The notes under the pieces are model-generated. The model did no database searches. It had not been told where the DNA came from and saw nothing but the letters and a program-made list of their open reading frames with translations. The position numbers were made by a program, and so were the translations under genes. 64,000 bases of DNA from Aureobasidium sp. EXF-3400 (taxonomy: Eukaryota; Ascomycota; Dothideomycetes; Dothideales; Saccotheciaceae): NCBI GenBank assembly GCA_024195585.1, contig SWBL01000003.1, forward strand, positions 310,001 through 374,000, written 5' to 3'. Each line of letters opens with the position of its first letter. The first letter of the stretch is position 1. Below are positions 35,554-45,836 of this stretch, one piece after another.

Positions 35554-35979
35554 TCAAGAACATGTCAAAATAGCACTCTTGTGTTGGAAATTGCCGCCAT
35601 CCAGAACTCCAGTCTCGACACAACTTGTGCCTCTGCCACTAGGTATAGCATATGTGGTCCATGTTCCGTTTCCCGAACAATCAGAGACGCCATCCCACAC
35701 CTTCAAGGAACACCTGTGCTGCTCATTCTGCTGGAGTCCAAGAGCATATGTGTGCAAGACGTAGCACCGAGTGGTGTTCAATTGCCCTGTAGAAACAGCC
35801 CAGCCGCAAGTCGTGTCGGTCGAGACTGATGTTCCGAAAGCCAGAGGTGCTTGATACCAAGTCACTGCGAGGTTGTTTGGGGACAGGCTGTCTTCGATGA
35901 CGGGTTGAGGGTGTGCGAATGCTGTCGAGGCATACAGCATTGCTGCCAACATGGAGACTAACGATGTCATCTTGTTCAT
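35554..35979 (-). CDS. Small secreted cysteine-rich protein (effector-like)
   Basis: A single exon of 141 residues. The N-terminus MNKMTSLVSMLAAMLYASTAFA is a clear signal peptide with a likely cut after AFA. The mature part of about 119 residues has six cysteines (TTCGW, TRCYV, HRCSL, SDCSG, TSCVE, LTCS), which would allow three disulfides. The last one is the penultimate residue. A single NTT site for N-glycosylation is present. I do not recognise the family. Size, signal peptide and cysteine content resemble secreted effectors or surface proteins of plant-associated fungi, but role and target are unknown. A TATA-like box lies about 130 bp upstream. The gene is isolated, with about 1.3 kb empty downstream and 0.8 kb upstream. 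Confidence 0.78.
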   Translation of the reverse strand: MNKMTSLVSMLAAMLYASTAFAHPQPVIEDSLSPNNLAVTWYQAPLAFGTSVSTDTTCGWAVSTGQLNTTRCYVLHTYALGLQQNEQHRCSLKVWDGVSDCSGNGTWTTYAIPSGRGTSCVETGVLDGGNFQHKSAILTCS

Positions 35980-36765
35980 TGGATGATCAATCGAAGGGAC
36001 GATGGAAGTTCTTGGGTGTCGAGGCTTATTACAAGGACGTAAAGGTAGGATGTTTTTCTCTTTGGTATTCTCGGTTCTGGGAGTTTGATGAGCACACCCC
36101 GAGGTCTTTTATATCAAGAGAGTGTCATTTCAGGAGTTGTTCGATAAGTACGCAAACAGTATCCGACGGATTGCTGCTTGCGGAGGGTGTGACATCGGCA
36201 TCATCTCTCACAAACAGATAAGTTTCTGATAGGTGCACTGGATATGTGCAACAGGAGCGGTGTACGCTCTCTCACGACAAATCCATCTTGCGGCACTATG
36301 AAAATAGAGTCACTCCATCAAATCTAATGTCACCAGAGGTAGCATGACTATATCTATACGAGGAAGGCACATCGGTCCGTTGACCGAGGATTGTTGCTAA
36401 AGATAACTCCAAGTGTACGCCAATTCAGAACCAATCATCCTCGTACTCGGGACACAATATTAACACAAGAAGGCAACGTCGAAATCAATTCTTCTCTATT
36501 AACATAGTATGTAACGCTCCATATGGAGCAAAAGCACAAGGTGGTATCCGCAATTTTCAATAGTCGTTCCATCGTAGCGAGAGTGTATGTCCAAGACAAG
36601 CAAAAGGGTGAAAATGAGAGCTGTAAGCTCAAAGCAGAAAAGAAATACGCCAGTCGCTGATGCATGATGCAGTGAAACACACAGAACCACTCTGGGCCAA
36701 CGATCACAAACCCTCCGTAACATGACAGATAATGTCGCATCTCTGCCTGCCCAGCGCGACAACAA
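35980..36765. other. Intergenic, no gene seen
   Basis: Upstream region of the secreted-protein gene and 3' flank of the proline-rich protein gene (both minus strand). No gene-like frame. Confidence 0.55.
36107..36113 (-). promoter_or_regulatory. TATA-like box for the secreted-protein gene
   Basis: TATAAAA on the minus strand, 128 bp before the ATG at 35979. The position suits a core promoter with a leader of roughly 100 nt. Assignment by position only. Confidence 0.4.
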
Positions 36766-38532
36766 TCAGACCCAACCAAGGTCGCTGAGCAAACCTTTCA
36801 TCTCTGGTGCCTTGATGGTGCTCATTCCCATGCTACGGACCAAGTTGCCTTTGCGCAGGCGACTCAATCCAACATCAACCTTCCATTCTTGGTCCGACGG
36901 GATGACGAAAATGTAGTATTTGCCTTCTGTGTCTCTGATGGTGGCACGCAGCATGTAGTGAGGATTCAGAGTGCCTCTCTCGATGCCCTTGAGACTCCAG
37001 GCTTTGATGTCCCATTCACGCTGTGGAACCCGGCGCACATCGTCGTCAATAAACAGGCCTTCGGTGCCAATTTTCAAGACGAGCCCGTCGGTGACATTGG
37101 CCTCTCCGCTGACGAGTTGGCTTATAGGCTTCTTCGGTGTTGTACTGTTGTACATGTAAACAGCCTTCATGACTATCTTGTCTGGGTCAGACGTATTGTA
37201 TGGTCCACGATACTCTGGAGGTGGACTGGTACGAGCTGTAGAAGTCGAGGGCGCGTACGAAGAGAGCGTTTCTGTGTAGGATGACGCTGTTGAGGATGAT
37301 ATGACTGTGCGAGCGTCATAAGCACTGGTGGTCTCGGTGCTGGCATAGCTTTGCGCACTAGGGCGCTCGTATCTTTTGGCAGCGGGTGTGGTGGGTTTGG
37401 GCGGTGATTTTGCTGCTTCTGCGGCCTTTTCCCTCTTGTCCCTTGCAATGCGCTCTCGGGCTTCGCGCTCACGCTTCTCCTTCTCCCGAGCATCCTTGTC
37501 CTTCGCGTCCTTATCCTTGACCTCGCGCTCTCTTGCTTCTCGCTCGCGGGCTTCCTTCTCACGGGCTCTGGCTTGCTCCCATTTGAATTTTTCAGCAGCC
37601 GCTCTCGTTTGTCGGTCAGCTTCTTCCTTCTTCCGTATTCCTTCCTCGCGTAACGTTTTCAAGGCTTCTGCCTTCTTTCTAGCCTCCTCTCTCTTGCGAG
37701 TCTCTTCACGGGCCTTCTCCCAACTGGCTGCAGCATCGGAGGCAGACCTTGTCGGAGGTTCTGGCGAAGTAGGTGGTGGTGGAGCAGGTTTGGGTTGTGG
37801 CATAGGGGTTGCTTTTGGCTGTGGGGTTGCAGCGGGTCTCGGCTGAGGTGGAGGGGTGGGCTTTGGTGTTTCTTGCTGCGGAGCTGGGCGAGGGGGAGGA
37901 GGCTGCGGTGGCCGAGCGGTGTATCGGGGAGGGACATTTTGTTCGGGCGGTGGTTGTGAGTAGTACTCTGACTGTGGTGGTGGTGGAGGGGGTCTGTATT
38001 CCTGCCTCGGCGGGGTTGAGTAGTCTTGTCGAGGGGTGCGTGGAGGTGGTGCGGAATGTGCATGATCTGAACCTGAGGAATGCGAAGCGTTGTGAGGACC
38101 ACTATGACTTCTGCTGTGATTGCTCCCTCCTTCTGTACCTGAACTTCCTTGTGCTCCGCCATTGTCTGAGGGTGGCGGGGGTTGAGGACCTTGGTGCTTG
38201 CTTTCACCTTGAGTCTTTCCGAAGGCCCACGCTGCAGCACCGACGCCAGCGACAAGCAGAAGCACGCCAGCACTTCCGCTCGCAGCGATGTTTGACAAAC
38301 ATTGTCCTAGGACTGGCACGGCTGTTACCCATACCAGGTAGCAGAAGACGGCGCATGCGAAACCAGCAATGAACGAGTTACGCTGTGGCTGGAGTGAAGG
38401 CAGGTACAGGAATCCGGAACCTGAGCTGTGCGGTGGGATGATGAAGATGTCGTAATTGCCTTCAGGCAGACCAGACGTTGATCTTGGGTTGGCCCCATGA
38501 GGTGGAGGAGGTGGAGGGGGTGCGTCGGCCAT
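36766..38532 (-). CDS. Proline-rich membrane protein with charged coiled-coil region and conserved C-terminal domain
   Basis: A single exon of 588 residues. After a poly-Pro start come two likely membrane helices (residues about 53-75 and 84-105), a Pro/Gln/Ser-rich linker (about 110-265) and a long Lys/Glu/Arg-rich helix (about 270-375) that looks like a coiled coil. A low-complexity Ser/Thr region follows. The last 130 or so residues form a folded domain (YMYNSTTPKKPISQLVSGE, then WDIKAWSLKGIERGTL and YYIFVIPSDQEWKVD). I know similar proteins only as conserved fungal hypothetical proteins. The N-terminal helices suggest an anchor in an internal membrane, with the rest exposed to the cytosol. 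No enzyme motif is visible. Confidence 0.78.
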   Translation of the reverse strand: MADAPPPPPPPHGANPRSTSGLPEGNYDIFIIPPHSSGSGFLYLPSLQPQRNSFIAGFACAVFCYLVWVTAVPVLGQCLSNIAASGSAGVLLLVAGVGAAAWAFGKTQGESKHQGPQPPPPSDNGGAQGSSGTEGGSNHSRSHSGPHNASHSSGSDHAHSAPPPRTPRQDYSTPPRQEYRPPPPPPQSEYYSQPPPEQNVPPRYTARPPQPPPPRPAPQQETPKPTPPPQPRPAATPQPKATPMPQPKPAPPPPTSPEPPTRSASDAAASWEKAREETRKREEARKKAEALKTLREEGIRKKEEADRQTRAAAEKFKWEQARAREKEAREREAREREVKDKDAKDKDAREKEKREREARERIARDKREKAAEAAKSPPKPTTPAAKRYERPSAQSYASTETTSAYDARTVISSSTASSYTETLSSYAPSTSTARTSPPPEYRGPYNTSDPDKIVMKAVYMYNSTTPKKPISQLVSGEANVTDGLVLKIGTEGLFIDDDVRRVPQREWDIKAWSLKGIERGTLNPHYMLRATIRDTEGKYYIFVIPSDQEWKVDVGLSRLRKGNLVRSMGMSTIKAPEMKGLLSDLGWV

Positions 38533-39250
38533 TATTCAGGTCTGGCAAGCACCGTTAAAGCCGTTTCTGACCTGTCGATTGCACCTGCTGTCGCACCAGC
38601 GGGGAAGCGAACTTTCTTGCGGCCCTTTGAGTCGAATCTTGACCAGGCGGCAAGGTCGTTGTTCGACGAGTAACTCTGAACCTCCAAGTCAGAGACGCCG
38701 ACCAGACTTGGACCTCACCAAATGCAGAGTGGGCAAGCAGGTTGCCGCTAGACAAAGCACGACAGACGCAGCACTGTCAGTTCGCTAACAAGCACACTGT
38801 CAGAGTGCGGCCCGCCCTTCCCCGGCTTTGATATTGGGAACGCCTTCTGCTGGCCTTTGCTTTACCGTGATGGTTTGTGGTGCTGCTGCTCAGGACAACT
38901 TGTCAGCGATACAGCAGAAACCTAGCTTTGACTCCGTGTCTGTCACTTGAGCACAGTGTTTGTGTCTCTTTTTCTTCACCGGTCATCACAGCACAAGTCA
39001 AAATAATGCTCCTTACCTGTTGGAAGTGATACGAGTGGTTGATCTGTGCCTTCAATGAGCTGCCCACTCAAAATTGAACAACGCATTCAAAAATCCAATT
39101 TGTTTTCGTCCTTCACTCTATCACCATGACAACAGCCGCTCGGGTCATGCGCCATGACGTGAAGCTTCACTTCGCAGCGGTGTGGGTTTCTTGACTCGCG
39201 AAAGAACCAGCCTTCCCCAGGACCGATGACGGACAGCGACCCTGTCGACT
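38533..39250. promoter_or_regulatory. Divergent upstream region
   Basis: 718 bp between the divergent starts of the proline-rich protein (minus) and the MFS transporter (plus). No strong regulatory motif could be assigned. Confidence 0.45.
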
Positions 39251-41102
39251 ATGAACATTGGAAGCGACATCGAGCTCGTGTCTTCTTTGCCCATGGATAG
39301 GGGTCTCTCTCGTCATCTTGATGCTGACGATTATGCACGTTTGAGCAAGTGTGTCGTACGAAAGCTCGACCTCCTGCTTCTGCCATTTTTGTGTTTACTG
39401 TTCTTGCTCAACTCTCTAGACAAGTCCAACGTCGGAAATGCAGAATCTGGACATTTCACTGAAGACCTTGGGTTGCCCAAATCCGCCTTGAACGTATCCG
39501 TGGCTTGGTTCTTTGCTGTTTTCGTCTCTTGTCAGCCCATCGGTGCCTACTTTGGTCGCAAGTATGGTATGGCAAGATGGGTCCCTGCCACTATGAGTCT
39601 CTGGGGAGTCTGCACCGCTCTTCATATCATTGTACAGTCTCAGACTCAACTGGTGACCCTGAGAGTACTCATCGCAGCACTAGAATCCGGATTCTATCCT
39701 ACCACGGTTAGCTGTAAGTCGGGCTTTCCAAGCTGCCAGGGTGAATTAACAGCTAACCTCCAATTGCTCAGATTTGAGTCTCTGGTATACGCGTTACGAG
39801 TTTGGCAAGCGTTTAGCTTTTTTCTATGGCCAGGCGGCACTCGCTGGATGCTTTGGCGGCCTTCTGTCTTGGGCTGTGTTCAGTTACTTCCCCCATGAGG
39901 ACCCTACTCCCCACGTGGCTGCGGCAAAGTGGAGAAGTTGGGAAGTTCTGTTCCTTATTGAAGGCTGTTTGACCATCCTGGTTGCATTCATTGGATTCTT
40001 CCTGCTCCCGCACAGCGCGAACACAGCCTGGTTTCTGACCGCTGATGAACGTCTTGTTGCAGAAGAGCGCATTCGTAGGGATCAGATCGCTGCAGCCATC
40101 TCGTGGACCCATCCAAAACATCAAACAGACGCCGATATCCTGGAGCGGAGATCATCTAACGTATCAGAATCGCGTCCATCACTGACACTCGAGGACGAGG
40201 AGGCTGACTATCTACTCCCTGGTGCTGAGATCATACGGCCATCGCCCCGTCGGCCGAGTCACGCTTCAGTCTCGTCCGTTACAGCTGATAGCGGAGTGTC
40301 TCGCGAAGACATCTTCTCTGCCATAGCTGACTGGAAGGTCTGGTATCTTCTGATCTGTAACATCTTGTCTGCTATTCCAGCCACTGCGTTTGCAGTGTTC
40401 CTCCCACTTGTCATAAAGGGCATCGCTGGACGAGATGACCTAGGACCGGCTGCCATAAATCTTCTGGTGATACCCCCATTCTTGGCAGGCGCAGTAATCT
40501 TATGGATCTTTACTTGGTGGTCTGACAAACATCGGACCCGTCTGATTCCAATATTATACGGATTAGCAATCCTACTCGCTGGTCTAGCTGCCACAGTCGC
40601 TCTACCCACACACGCATACAAACTCCGCTACTTGGCCTTGACTGTTCTTTTGTCCGGCTCGTTCGTGGCCTCACCTCTTACGGTGACGTGGCTGAGCAAC
40701 AACATACCCCAACCTGGCAAACGCGCTATCGTTCTCGGTATCAACGGATGGGGAAATCTCGCTGGCGTGATCTCGAGCATGCTGTTCGCGCCCAAATATG
40801 CCGAGGATGGCTATATCATTCCCTTTTATGTTACTCTAGTCTGCGTGTTGACCGCATTCGTCGGGTACCTTGCTTTTAGGGCTTTTGTTGTCGCAGAGAA
40901 TGATCGACGGACGCGGGGTGTGGCTGATTGGGACGATGAGGAGGTCAGACAGGAAGCGATGTTTGGTGACGGCATTGTGGAAGAGAAGAACTTCTGGACA
41001 TTCGTCACACGAGTTTGCGGACTAAAAGACTTACGCGACTGGGTCGGGGTCGACAGATTACGGCGTGGAGATGAGAAGCTCACTTTTCTGTATAGTCTCT
41101 AA
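39251..41102 (+). CDS. Major facilitator superfamily transporter, anion:cation symporter (allantoate permease-like) family
   Basis: Exons 39251-39713 and 39772-41102 with a 58-nt intron give 597 residues; the join restores ESGFYPTTVSYLSLWYTRYE, a segment typical of this family. The N-terminal half has the expected helices and the loop motif after the second helix is QPIGAYFGRKYG. Residues about 280-355 form a charged cytosolic loop. The C-terminal half has further helices (NILSAIPATAFAVF, then FLAGAVILWIFTWW). Fungal relatives import allantoate, nicotinate, vitamins or similar organic anions with protons at the plasma membrane. The substrate is not predictable here. Confidence 0.92.
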
Positions 41103-41914
41103 TTGTGTACTCGAACATATGACCTCTCCCGCCTTGCTCTTAGGCAAGTACAGTCTTATTCGTGGTCTATGGCCCAGCTTAGCACTTTGTGATTTGCCTC
41201 CATTACGAAAACATGTTCTTTTGGAAGCACAATTCCGCGGACGAAAAGGTCACAGACGCCTCGCAACCGTGGATTCAATGGTTGATATCACAGCTTTACA
41301 CATTATTGGTACAGAAGCGACCAACACTTCGCGTATAAAGCTTAGAGTAGTCTCATACGATAGTTAAGAGTATTTTGATCACTAAAATATACTCTACGGC
41401 CTGTTTCGACATGAACAGTGTTACACAGAAGAGATAAATATAAAGACCAGGGTTATACGCACGACTTCCCAGCATGGAATTTTGTGACCGTCCGAGATCT
41501 GCTTCTTGCAGCTCGCATCTCATACGCTACCTCTAGAGAAGACCATAAAGCAGTATGGTGACATTTCCTCAACAAGGTGATTATCTTCGCAACGACATGA
41601 TATGGCCATGTCTTCAAGTCGAGCATCGTGAGAGCGGAGGTGTTATTGATCTCACCTCGGACTCGGGAGATCAACAAACCCCGAGAGGGACCCCTTCGAA
41701 CACTCGGACCCTGAAATGTCGTCACCATTTTATGCTCCGGAGCTTCCAGTTCGATCTCACCACTGTACTCAAGCCAACAATCGAAGGCAGAAGGATTTGA
41801 CTCAAGACATAAATACCTATATATGGGCTGTAACTCTGTCAGTCGAGTGTAGTCTTCCTTTCCCTTTCTTCATTCCATACGTACACAGGCTACTTAAGCC
41901 ATCGCCAATCCACA
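41103..41914. other. Intergenic, no gene seen
   Basis: The 3' flank of the transporter and upstream region of the DUF1295 gene, both on plus. A TATATAT stretch at about 41818-41825 lies some 95 bp before the next ATG and may serve as its TATA box. Confidence 0.55.
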
Positions 41915-43069
41915 ATGACTTTGTTAAACACATTTCTAGCCCTCACCAACTTCAGGTCTCCTTTCCTGCGCACTTTGGTGCCTAGTATCGGACTTGCTTA
42001 TGCTATTCAAGCTGGTGTTGCAGTCCCCAGTATTGCGTTGCAGTCGGAACGTTTCTATGATCTGAGTGGATCATTGACGTATCTATCATGCACGGCACTT
42101 TCTCTCTACTTGCCTACTCTCAGAGCTAGAGCCGCTGCTGCTACTGCTTCTGCTGGTACCGCAGCTCTTCCTGGATTCCCTAGCTTGTTGGCCAGTTTGA
42201 CCAGCAAGGGAGGTGTCCAAGCCTGGAACTGGAGACAGGTTGTTCTCAGTGCTGCTGTAGCTATCTGGGCTACAAGACGTATGTATCACAGTTGTTTGAA
42301 GCAAAGTACTTGACTAACAAGGTTGCAGTCGGTACCTTCCTTTTCTCCCGCATCACCTCAGAGAACGGCCAAGACTCTCGCTTCGACGAAATCAGAACCT
42401 CTCCTCCCAAGTTCCTCGGCGCCTTCTTCGCCCAAGCAACCTGGGTATCTCTCTGCCTGCTCCCCGTCCTCGCCCTCAACTCGGTACCCGCAACAACCCT
42501 CTCCGCCCTGCCTTTCCTCACCATCACCGATGTCGTTGGCGTACTTCTCTTCATCGGCGGTCTCAGTTTCGAAGCCACAGCTGACAAGCAAAAGAGCCAA
42601 TGGATGGAAGAAAAAAAGAACAAGAAGCACAATGAAGACTTCCTCACCAGAGGTCTGTGGTCTAAGAGCAGACACCCTAACTACTTTGGCGAAAGCACTT
42701 TGTGGACTGGTATCGCTACCGTAGCTGCTGGTGTTTTGGTCACCAAGGTTGGACAGTCGGGTATGGGATTCAGTGGTAGTCTCGGTGCTAGATTGGGTGC
42801 TTTGGCTATGGCTGGTGTCAGCCCTGCATTCGTCACTTTCTTGCTGCTCAAGGTTTGTTTTCAGGACGCTTTGATAAGTTGCTATTCGAGTGCTTACGAT
42901 TTGACTAGGTTTCGGGTGTTCCTCTTAGCGAGACTAAGTACGATAAGCGTTACGGTGACCGCAAGGATTACAAGGAGTGGAAGAAGGTATGCGTCATGCG
43001 TCTTGAGCGATGGAAGTGCCACTTGCTAACTTCAGACAGAACACGCCCATGTTCATTCCCAAGTTTTAA
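41915..43069 (+). CDS. DUF1295 / steroid 5-alpha-reductase-like membrane protein
   Basis: Four exons (41915-42278, 42329-42852, 42909-42986, 43040-43069) with introns of 50, 56 and 53 nt give 331 residues. The last exon is 30 nt and encodes NTPMFIPKF. The protein is mostly hydrophobic with about six or seven membrane helices. The conserved motif GLWSKSRHPNYFGE (residues about 232-245) marks the DUF1295 and steroid-reductase/isoprenylcysteine-methyltransferase-like fold, where the His and the Asn-Tyr-Phe stretch bind the cofactor. Family members are thought to be ER membrane reductases; the substrate is unknown. An alternative acceptor 4 nt upstream (TTCAG|ACAG) would lose the conserved end. 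Confidence 0.88.
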
Positions 43070-43394
43070 TTTACCATCTGCGCAGAGCGAAGGCCGTTAA
43101 TGTGGCATGCTTGACGAGACTGGAAAAACACACGGCTTTCGAGAAGGACCCTGCAACTCGGTGTGCTACAAGAGACCAGCAACGTCTTTCAGTCTGAAAC
43201 ATCAAAACATCTGAATGCAAGTAAGAAGACATGCTGTCTCGAAAAGAGTGTAGTCTGAATTAATGCTTAATGAATTTGTCGTGGTCGCGTAACACTTCGT
43301 GTCAACATTTTTATGTGCATCTCAAGAAAAGTAGCATCCCCAAACCTCACCGCCAAACGCAGAATAATCGACCAGGCAAGAAAAGAATCCACAC
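43070..43394. other. Convergent 3' flanks, nothing seen
   Basis: The 325-bp gap between the 3' ends of the DUF1295 gene (plus) and the universal-stress-domain gene (minus). Confidence 0.7.
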
Positions 43395-45117
43395 TCAATC
43401 GATCTTTGCTCCAGCAAGGCCTCTAGCTCTGGGCTTTGTACCAGGTGCCTCCAGAACGTTGGACATTCTGATGTAGCGCATTCTTCCATCGCCAGCCTGG
43501 GCCACGGGAAGTCCATCCTTGTGGAGGCGTTGTTTGGAGTGTTTCCTAAGTCTGGCAAGAGTATCAGTCTGGGTGTCCTGGGGGTATTTGTTCGTGTGTT
43601 GTTCGACGAACCGTTTTCTGGCAACCATGACTGGCACGCTGGACTTGGTCACGAGGTAATTACTGAACGAGCCGAGCAAGACACCTTTCAATTGGGATCG
43701 GCCCCTTGACCCAAGGATAGTAAGCGTGGGGGATAGGAAGTCGATCTGTGCAGGAGTTAGCATGAGGTGAGGAGACTAGGAGTCAGATTATACTCACCAC
43801 TTCGGTGATCATATGTCTAGGACTCTTGCAGTGGAAGACCTCAACGACAACCCGGACCTGAAGTCTAGTCTTGCGAAGCAGCTTCACACAACGCTGACTG
43901 ATATCCTCAGCGGCACGGAAACGGTCCTGCTCGGCCTTGGACATGTCCTTTCGCTCGGTAAAAGCCATTCTTGCGGTGCTGCTGTCGCGGGGCAGGGTTG
44001 CAGGAGTCATACTCTCTGCAGTCATGCTGCGCACGATAGTAGCTGTATCCTTGACGACATCGGCACCATGTCCAATCTCGACACCCTCGGAGGCTCCACC
44101 GGTGCCAGATTCCTCGTCAACTGCATAGACTGCCAGCAGAGTGTCGCCATCGCGCAAGACAGTGCCGATAGTCCATTCGAGGGCATATTCAGCTTCAGCA
44201 GAGAGATCGGTAGCGACAAGGTAAACTCTTTGCCTCCTACGGCCTTCTTCAGCTTGACGCTGGAAGTAGAGGTAGTCACCACGGATGATCTGACGAATGA
44301 CACGATGAGCCGAGGGGGTACTGTGGATGGGAGAGATGTTGAGCGAGAGACGTTGGGCACGGCGCAAATCGGAGAGATGTTCTTCGTCGTCGGAATGTAC
44401 AGGGGTAGAGGTTGAGGATGCGGCAAAGTCGAAGGCGGTGCTGGGATGAACGTCGGGCTTTCGAGAAGGGTTGGATGATTGATCTGTTGTTGGCGGAGTC
44501 ACAGTAATTGTGGGATCAGCGTTCAGAGGAGGAGAAGGTTCATCATCATCGCTGTCTTGAGAGGCACCAACAGCATTGCCAACTCTGGCACGACCTCTGC
44601 CTCGCGACGATTCGTGATCGGTGTCTTGCTCATCGCTGCTTTCTTCGTCACTGCTGCCGGACTCATTATCGTAATCTTTTTGCAGGCGGGCGCCTCCGTT
44701 TCCGAGCTGAGGACGGATAGAACCAGCGTCTGACAATCTGCGATGCGAAGGAGACTTGTCGTTTGGGTGGAGGGTGTTGAGGCTGCTGCGAGTGGGACTC
44801 AAACTGCGAGCTGCTGAGCGGGTGCCGTCTGAGTTTGGCGGTCTGTTGCTGCTGTGTCTTGGATCTCCTGGACCGAGATCGCCGGGCAGTCTGGAGGTGC
44901 GTCGTGGGTCACCAGGACCTAGATCGCCAGGGAATGCTGGCTTTCCGCGGGCAGCAGGCATGGCCCGGTATTGCAAGACAGGGCTTGTGGGGGTTACGAT
45001 GGAGCCAGGAGGTGGAGGTGGGAGAGGAGGCAAGGCCGACTTCCTGCGCGTGTTATTCTGCTCAAAGTCGCGACGCAGGTCCTTGGCCTCCTGGTCGATT
45101 GCTGCTGATAGCGACAT
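43395..45117 (-). CDS. Universal stress protein (UspA) domain protein with long disordered N-terminus
   Basis: Exons 45117-43798 and 43745-43395 with a 52-nt intron give 556 residues. Residues about 1-290 are Pro/Ser/Asp-rich and likely disordered, with a 13-residue tandem duplication near residues 63-88 (PGDLGPGDPRRTS and PGDLGPGDPRHSS, separated by RL). The UspA domain follows (RVYLVATDLSAEAEYALEW) and is interrupted by an acidic insert. It ends with a complete ATP-binding motif G-2x-G-9x-G-S in LGSRGRSQLKGVLLGSF; the intron falls just before this part. Such long fungal Usp proteins are conserved. The motif predicts ATP binding, and a stress or signalling role is only inferred. Confidence 0.88.
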
Positions 45118-45836
45118 GGTTGCTTTGTATCAGGCCTTTGTGAACGAGCCGGTATCCGCTTCCTCCTAGCCTATCTCGGACGCTTTAGATGTGGGTCTCG
45201 GTCGTGTTTGGGCCGATCGACGTCCAGGTTGTTGCTTGTATCGTCGTGACGATGGTAGAGGGACAGAAATACGGTGTTGGTGTCAGAACAGAGATGAAGG
45301 CTGCTGTACGAGACGACAGTCTCTTGAGGCGCTGATGGACGGCGCATGGACGCATGAGCAGATCATAAGTGCTTGGTATTGGCGTGCCCAGAGGTGCTAT
45401 TACTCTTTCGTCATACTAACCACGCCAACCTCTTTTAATGCGGGGCCGGCCCTCGCAAACCTTCCCGAGCCTTCGTCCACGTGCTCCTCCACCAAAACCG
45501 CCCATTCTCGCAACCCTGTCCGCACCACCCTTTCCCTGCATCTTAATTCTCCGACCCATTGCATATCCGACAATTTCTCAATTTACTGATGCTCTTTTGC
45601 TCGGCCCCTACACTCACGTCCTCCACTTCGTCTTCTGCTTACATGCAACTGCCGTGACACCATGCCTTGTATCCATCTCGCTCTTGCCCACTCTACGGCT
45701 CTCCCCTCAATGCCCGACGGACTTTCTGATGCTGTAATATCTGTAGTCTCCTACTCCCACTATATAACCAACGCAATCCACCACTGTTCTACTCGACCCT
45801 AGTTCTCTGGAATAATCATATCTCACCCTACTCACC
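45118..45836. promoter_or_regulatory. Divergent upstream region of the Usp-domain and ayg1-like genes
   Basis: 719 bp between divergent starts. The half near the hydrolase is C/T-rich on plus and carries a TATA box (listed separately). Confidence 0.5.
45761..45767 (+). promoter_or_regulatory. TATA box of the ayg1-like gene
   Basis: TATATAA 70 bp upstream of the ATG at 45837, preceded by a pyrimidine-rich stretch. Position and sequence fit a fungal core promoter. Confidence 0.55.

Noticed and set aside
37376..38372. Plus-strand frames opposite the proline-rich protein
   Set aside because: They mirror the Lys/Glu/Arg and Pro-rich codons of the minus-strand gene and have no independent support.
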